A stretch of DNA of 26,524 nucleotides from an uncultured Selenomonadaceae bacterium. GTDB taxonomy: Bacteria > Bacillota > Negativicutes > Selenomonadales > Selenomonadaceae. Numbering within the stretch: position 1 is the first letter of the stretch; each line of letters opens with the position of its first letter. The DNA is taken from contig CACZOL010000027.1 of assembly GCA_902782705.1 (NCBI GenBank), positions 1-26,524 on the forward strand, written 5' to 3'. Made by a program: the position numbers and the translations under genes. Shown in pieces: positions 22,621 through 26,524 of this stretch. The notes under the pieces are model-generated. The model did not search any database. It was not told the DNA's origin and worked only from the letters and a program-made list of their open reading frames with translations.

Positions 22621-24681
22621 TTACGCATCTAAAATCTTCCCAAAGCGGTTGCTGTAATTCAGCCTCAGAATTTCCAGAACATAGCGCATATCCTGAGCTT
22701 CCTCCATCGTCTCCATGGCCGCGCGGCGCGCGCGCAAAAGGATTTCTGTATCCCGAAGCACATTCGCGATTTTCAGGTCGCCGAGTCCATGCTGCATAGA
22801 GCCGAAAAATTGCCCGGGACCACGCAGACGCAAATCTTCCTCTGCCAGAACAAAACCGTTGGTTGTTTTTTCCATGGCGCGGAGTCGTTCGCTTGCTGCT
22901 CCCGCCTCGCCGCCGGCCAATAGGATGCAATAGGACTGGAATTGACCTCGTCCGATTCGTCCGCGCAGTTGATGCAGTTGCGCAAGACCAAACCGTTCCG
23001 CGTTTTCGACGACGATGACCGACGCATTCGGAACGTCGACGCCCACCTCGATGACCGTCGTTGCGATGAGGAGTTTCGTTTTTCCCTCGTAAAAGGAGCG
23101 CATTGCCGCTTCTTTTTCTTTTGCTTTGAGTTTTCCATGAACAAGTCCGCAGGATATTCCGCGAAAAATGCCGTTCGAAAGCTCTTTGTAAACCGTTTCC
23201 GCCGATGGCAGATCGGAATCCTCGCTTTCCTCAATCAATGGACAAACGACATACGCCTGCCTGCCGTTCGCGATTTCTTTTTTCACAAAATCATAGATCA
23301 GTCCGCGTCGTTCATTTGTTCGTACAAACGTGCGAACGGGACGGCGCCCCGGCGGCAGTTCTTCTATGCGCGATACGTCAAGATCTCCGTAGACGGTAAG
23401 CGTCATAGTTCTTGGGATCGGCGTCGCCGTCATAACGAGTACATCCGGCGTTTTTGCGCTTCTTTTTTTCAGTTCGGCGCGCTGCGCAATACCAAAACGA
23501 TGTTGTTCGTCGGTTACCACGAGTCCCAATTCATGATAATGCACCTTATCCTGTATCAACGCATGGGTCCCGATGACGATATCAAGCTCGTTTGCCGCAA
23601 TCGCGGAAAGGATCTCTTCATGCTGCTTCGCCGAAAGTTTTCCGGAAAGGAGCCCAACCTTTATGCCTGTATCCGCAAAAAGGCGTGAAAATGTCTCATA
23701 ATGCTGACGTGCAAGGATTTCCGTCGGCGCCAGCAAAGCGCCTTGATAGCCGTTTTCCACAGTTTTTGCGAGAGCCAAGAGCGCAAGGACAGTCTTGCCG
23801 GAGCCCACGTCTCCCTGCACAAGGCGACGCATCGGCGTCGATTTTTCCATATCGGCGCTGATCTCTTTCCATGCCTGCTCCTGTCCTTTTGTAAGAGAAA
23901 ACGGAAGCGTTTCAAAGATTTTCTTTACGATACGGCCGTTCATTAAATGCCGTATCCCCTGTTCTTTTTCCCGTGCTTGTTTGCGTACCAAAAGAAGCCC
24001 GCATTGGATCAAATACAGCTCCTCGAACGCAAGCCGCATCCGTGCTGCCGAAAGCGTATCTTTTGTTTTTGGAAAATGAATGGAGAAAAACGCTTCGTCA
24101 CGTCCGAGCAACCCATAGCGTTCGCGTACGCTTTCCGGGATCACCTCGGGAAGGACAGGCTTTTTCCTGAAAGCCTGTGCGATCAAAGAGCGAAAAAATT
24201 TTTGACTTAAACTTGCCGTTGCCGCATAAATGGGAAGAAGCCCTTTCGGCGAGGAATCGCTCGCATCCTCCAATAACGAAAACGCCATGATTTGCGCCAT
24301 GGAAAGCGCGCCTTTCCCGCCGCGTGCGTAATCCACTTTTCCCGTAGCGAAAACGCGCCGTCCGGAAACGATAGATTTTGCAAGGAACGGCTGATTGAAC
24401 CATACCATCGAAAGGTATCCGGTGCCGTCGCTCAGATATGCGGTCAAAACATGCATGCCCCGAATCGCTTTATGTTCTCGCACGTTCATGACGACGCCCG
24501 AAACGGTCGCTTCCATGCCCGCTGTTAAAGCGGAAAAAGGAGTCACCGTACTCTGGTCGATATAAGAACGGGGGTAATATGTCAGCAGATCGAAAAGCGT
24601 CACGATTCCCAAGCGTTCCAAAGCCGCTTCTCTTTTAGAGCCAACGCCCGAAAGATTTCCGACGCCATCCAAAAGCTCCAT
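22621..24681 (-). CDS. recG: ATP-dependent DNA helicase RecG
   Basis: RecG remodels stalled replication forks and branch-migrates Holliday junctions. The 686-residue product has an N-terminal wedge/OB region (GVGSKREAALERLGI, TYYPRSYIDQS), then helicase motifs: Walker A GDVGSGKT, TDEQHRFGIAQR (the DEQH variant of DExH typical of RecG), VMTATPIPRT, ATTVIEVGVDVPNA and QLRGRIGRG. The C-terminal LRGPGQFFGSMQHG is the TRG-like translocation motif. Length and order are normal. I chose the ATG at 24681 because AAGGAG lies nine bases ahead; the frame continues upstream into the terminator after proS but has no ribosome site there. A TVP38-like gene follows after 70 bases. Confidence 0.96.
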   Translation of the reverse strand: MELLDGVGNLSGVGSKREAALERLGIVTLFDLLTYYPRSYIDQSTVTPFSALTAGMEATVSGVVMNVREHKAIRGMHVLTAYLSDGTGYLSMVWFNQPFLAKSIVSGRRVFATGKVDYARGGKGALSMAQIMAFSLLEDASDSSPKGLLPIYAATASLSQKFFRSLIAQAFRKKPVLPEVIPESVRERYGLLGRDEAFFSIHFPKTKDTLSAARMRLAFEELYLIQCGLLLVRKQAREKEQGIRHLMNGRIVKKIFETLPFSLTKGQEQAWKEISADMEKSTPMRRLVQGDVGSGKTVLALLALAKTVENGYQGALLAPTEILARQHYETFSRLFADTGIKVGLLSGKLSAKQHEEILSAIAANELDIVIGTHALIQDKVHYHELGLVVTDEQHRFGIAQRAELKKRSAKTPDVLVMTATPIPRTMTLTVYGDLDVSRIEELPPGRRPVRTFVRTNERRGLIYDFVKKEIANGRQAYVVCPLIEESEDSDLPSAETVYKELSNGIFRGISCGLVHGKLKAKEKEAAMRSFYEGKTKLLIATTVIEVGVDVPNASVIVVENAERFGLAQLHQLRGRIGRGQFQSYCILLAGGEAGAASERLRAMEKTTNGFVLAEEDLRLRGPGQFFGSMQHGLGDLKIANVLRDTEILLRARRAAMETMEEAQDMRYVLEILRLNYSNRFGKILDA

Positions 24682-24727
24682 CTCTGCCCTCTCCTTCAAA
24701 AATAATGAAAACGCTTGAGACCATACA

Positions 24728-24763
24728 AAAAGGAACCGTATCTCATTGGATTCAGTCCCTTTT
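24728..24763 (-). terminator. Terminator-like hairpin between proS and recG
   Basis: Arms AAAAGGGAC and GTTCCTTTT (one wobble pair) enclose an 18-base loop and are followed by a T run. It lies about 40 bases after the proS stop. The large loop lowers confidence. Confidence 0.65.
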
Positions 24764-24804
24764 GCAAATAACAAAAAATATCTCAGCGTTTCACCAAATC
24801 GTCC

Positions 24805-26511
24805 TTACAAAACTGCAAGAAGCTCCTGCACTTTCGCAAGGTAGTTTTCTTTCGTCTCAACAAACGTCTCGCCGCTTCTCCTGACGCGCAGCTCGACCGT
24901 TCCTTCTTCGACGGCTTTCGGGCCGACGGTGACGCGAAGCGGATATCCGATCAAATCGCAGTCCTTGAATTTGACGCCCGCACGCTCTTTCCTGTCGTCA
25001 AGCAGCACGTCGACGCCCGCTTTCTTCAATTCCTCGTAAATGGACTCCGCCAGCGCAAGCTGTTCCGGCACTTTTGCATTGACGGGAACGACCACGACTT
25101 CAAAAGGCGCAATCGATTTCGGCCAAATGACGCCGTCTTTATCATTGTTCTGCTCAATGGCAGCCGCCATTGTCCGGCCGACGCCGATGCCATAGCATCC
25201 CATAACCAGCGGTTTTTCTTTTCCGCTCTCATCGAGGAACGTCGCGCCCAGCGCTTTGCTGTATTTCGTGCCGAGCATGAAAACCTGACCGGCCTCGATC
25301 CCCCGCGTCATTTTCAGCGGCGCGCCGCAATGCGGGCACGGATCTCCCTCCTGAACAAGCCGGATGTCAGTGACAATCGGCTCGCCGAAATCGCGCTTCG
25401 GCGTAACGTTCTTATAATGGGCGTCAACTTCGTTCGCGCCCGCGACGGCGTTCTGCATTTCCATCACCGTCGCATCGACGACGATTTTCGTGCCTTTCTT
25501 GACGCCGATTGGACTCATGAAGCCAGGCTCGCCGCCGACGGCGCGGATCGCCGCCTCGTCCGCCATGCGGAGCGCGATGGCGTCGACGGCATTCAGCACC
25601 TTGACCTCGTTGACCTCGTGATCGCCGCGCACAAATGCCAGCACGACCTCGTCCTTTTCCGTTTGATAAGCAACGGCCTTGATCGTCTTTTCCACGGGAA
25701 CTTTCAAATATTCGGCCACCAGAGCGATCGTCTTCGTCCCCGGCGTCGCGACTTTTTCCAAAGGCAAAAGTGCCTCTGCCTCGCTGGTAATCGTCTTCAA
25801 CTCGGCTTTCTCGTCGCTGGCCGCATAATCGCACTTCTCGCAGTAAGCAATGCTCGATTCACCGGCGTCCGCAAGTACCGTGAACTCATGGGAACCGCCG
25901 CCGCCGATGGCGCCGTTGTCCGCCTCCACCGGACGGAATTTCAATCCGCAGCGCGTAAAGATATTCGTGTAGGCGTCGTACATTTTTTTATAGGAAACGC
26001 GCATTCCCTCCTCGTCCTTATCGAACGAGTAAAGATCCTTCATGATGAATTCACGCCCGCGCATCAATCCGAAACGGGGACGGATCTCATCGCGGTATTT
26101 GTTCTGAATCTGATAAAGAAGGAGCGGAAGCTGTTTATAAGAACGCACCTCGTCCCGTACAATGGACGTCACCATTTCCTCGTGCGTCGGGCCGAGACAA
26201 AACTCCCGCCCATGACGATCGTTCAAGCGGAACATTTCGTCGCCGTAGACCTCCCAGCGTCCCGTTTCCTTCCAAAGCTCCGACGGCTGCACGATCGGCA
26301 TGGCGATTTCCTGCCCGCCGGCCGCGTCCATTTCCTCGCGGATAATCTGCTCGATTTTCTTGATTGTGCGCCAAGCTAGCGGCAAGTAAGTATAAAGACC
26401 GCCGGCGGCCTTCCGGATCATGCCCGCCCGGAGCATGAGTTTGTGGCTGATAACTTCCGCCTCCGCAGGGACTTCCCTGAGCGTCGGCGCGTAAAGCTGT
26501 GATGTACGCAA
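24805..26511 (-). CDS. proS: Prolyl-tRNA synthetase (bacterial type with editing insert)
   Basis: It charges tRNA-Pro and, through its insert, removes misacylated alanine. The 568-residue product is the long bacterial form. It shows LREVPAEAEVISHKLMLRAGMIRK at the start, motif 2 (IRPRFGLMRGREFIMKDLYSFD), the editing (INS/YbaK-like) region at about 225-400, motif 3 (GCYGIGVGRTMAAAIEQ) and the C-terminal anticodon-binding domain (VVVVPVN, VLLDDRKERAGVKFKDCDLIGYP). Two cysteine pairs, Cys224/Cys227 and Cys392/Cys395, flank the insert and could bind zinc. The start is TTG at 26511, preceded by a GGGG run eight bases ahead at the window edge; the resulting MRTSQLYAPTLREVP matches family N-termini, so the gene is complete. 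Confidence 0.97.
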   Translation of the reverse strand: MRTSQLYAPTLREVPAEAEVISHKLMLRAGMIRKAAGGLYTYLPLAWRTIKKIEQIIREEMDAAGGQEIAMPIVQPSELWKETGRWEVYGDEMFRLNDRHGREFCLGPTHEEMVTSIVRDEVRSYKQLPLLLYQIQNKYRDEIRPRFGLMRGREFIMKDLYSFDKDEEGMRVSYKKMYDAYTNIFTRCGLKFRPVEADNGAIGGGGSHEFTVLADAGESSIAYCEKCDYAASDEKAELKTITSEAEALLPLEKVATPGTKTIALVAEYLKVPVEKTIKAVAYQTEKDEVVLAFVRGDHEVNEVKVLNAVDAIALRMADEAAIRAVGGEPGFMSPIGVKKGTKIVVDATVMEMQNAVAGANEVDAHYKNVTPKRDFGEPIVTDIRLVQEGDPCPHCGAPLKMTRGIEAGQVFMLGTKYSKALGATFLDESGKEKPLVMGCYGIGVGRTMAAAIEQNNDKDGVIWPKSIAPFEVVVVPVNAKVPEQLALAESIYEELKKAGVDVLLDDRKERAGVKFKDCDLIGYPLRVTVGPKAVEEGTVELRVRRSGETFVETKENYLAKVQELLAVL

Positions 26512-26524
26512 TGTTATTTCCCCC

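Noticed and set aside
24682..24774. Upstream extension of recG to 24774
   Set aside because: It runs through the hairpin after proS and lacks a ribosome site; the ATG at 24681 has AAGGAG.
25330..26379. Long plus-strand open frame (about 349 codons) within proS
   Set aside because: Shadow of proS; composition is Arg/His-rich and no family is recognisable.
1..26524. CRISPR array, tRNA/rRNA genes, insertion sequences, prophage or defence genes
   Set aside because: I looked on both strands and saw no direct-repeat array, cloverleaf sequence, transposase, integrase or known defence domain.

Overview
The window is an ordinary, gene-dense stretch of bacterial chromosome. It holds 24 protein genes, 23 on the minus strand and one (epsC) on the plus strand. 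No gap between genes exceeds about 190 bases. I see no mobile element, tRNA, rRNA or CRISPR array. Protein similarities, strong Shine-Dalgarno sites, frequent GTG/TTG starts, a PyrR-type pyr attenuator and an L13-type ribosomal leader point to the Firmicutes. The mix with UbiB-like, YebC and AroH proteins fits the class Negativicutes (Selenomonas-like), but that placement is by eye and tentative.

Layout, read in the direction of minus-strand transcription from the right end. proS (26511-24805) ends at a terminator-like hairpin and is followed by recG and a TVP38/DedA-like membrane protein. A promoter at about 21800 then starts a tight run: secreted glucosaminidase, UbiB/AarF-like kinase, aroH chorismate mutase, ridA and tkt. 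That run ends at a perfect two-way hairpin shared with the convergent epsC. epsC diverges from a DNA-deoxyinosine glycosylase gene, which is followed by an HD-GYP phosphodiesterase gene and a small four-helix membrane protein. Next comes the rplM-rpsI ribosomal operon with a structured leader and a strong terminator, then a tandem-U32 (RlhA/UbiU-like) protein with a class-III aminotransferase, then yebC with its own promoter and terminator. trmL, murB and a beta-CASP RNA hydrolase gene follow. The left end is the pyrimidine operon pyrB-pyrC-carA-carB, with carB cut by the window edge.

How the genes work together. The left operon makes carbamoyl phosphate (CarAB), then carbamoyl aspartate (PyrB) and dihydroorotate (PyrC). 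It is headed by a near-consensus sigma-A promoter, a PyrR-binding hairpin and an intrinsic terminator, so UMP-dependent attenuation is the likely control. Transketolase (erythrose-4-phosphate supply) and chorismate mutase share an operon that touches aromatic amino acid synthesis. Most other genes are housekeeping: cell wall (murB, glucosaminidase), translation (proS, rplM, rpsI, trmL, yebC), DNA repair (recG, glycosylase) and cysteine synthesis (epsC).

I found no convincing undescribed multi-gene system. The best second looks are the tandem U32 fusion whose second half has lost cluster cysteines, a five-cysteine insert in the aminotransferase, a Gln at the catalytic Glu position of AroH, and repeats over the epsC promoter.
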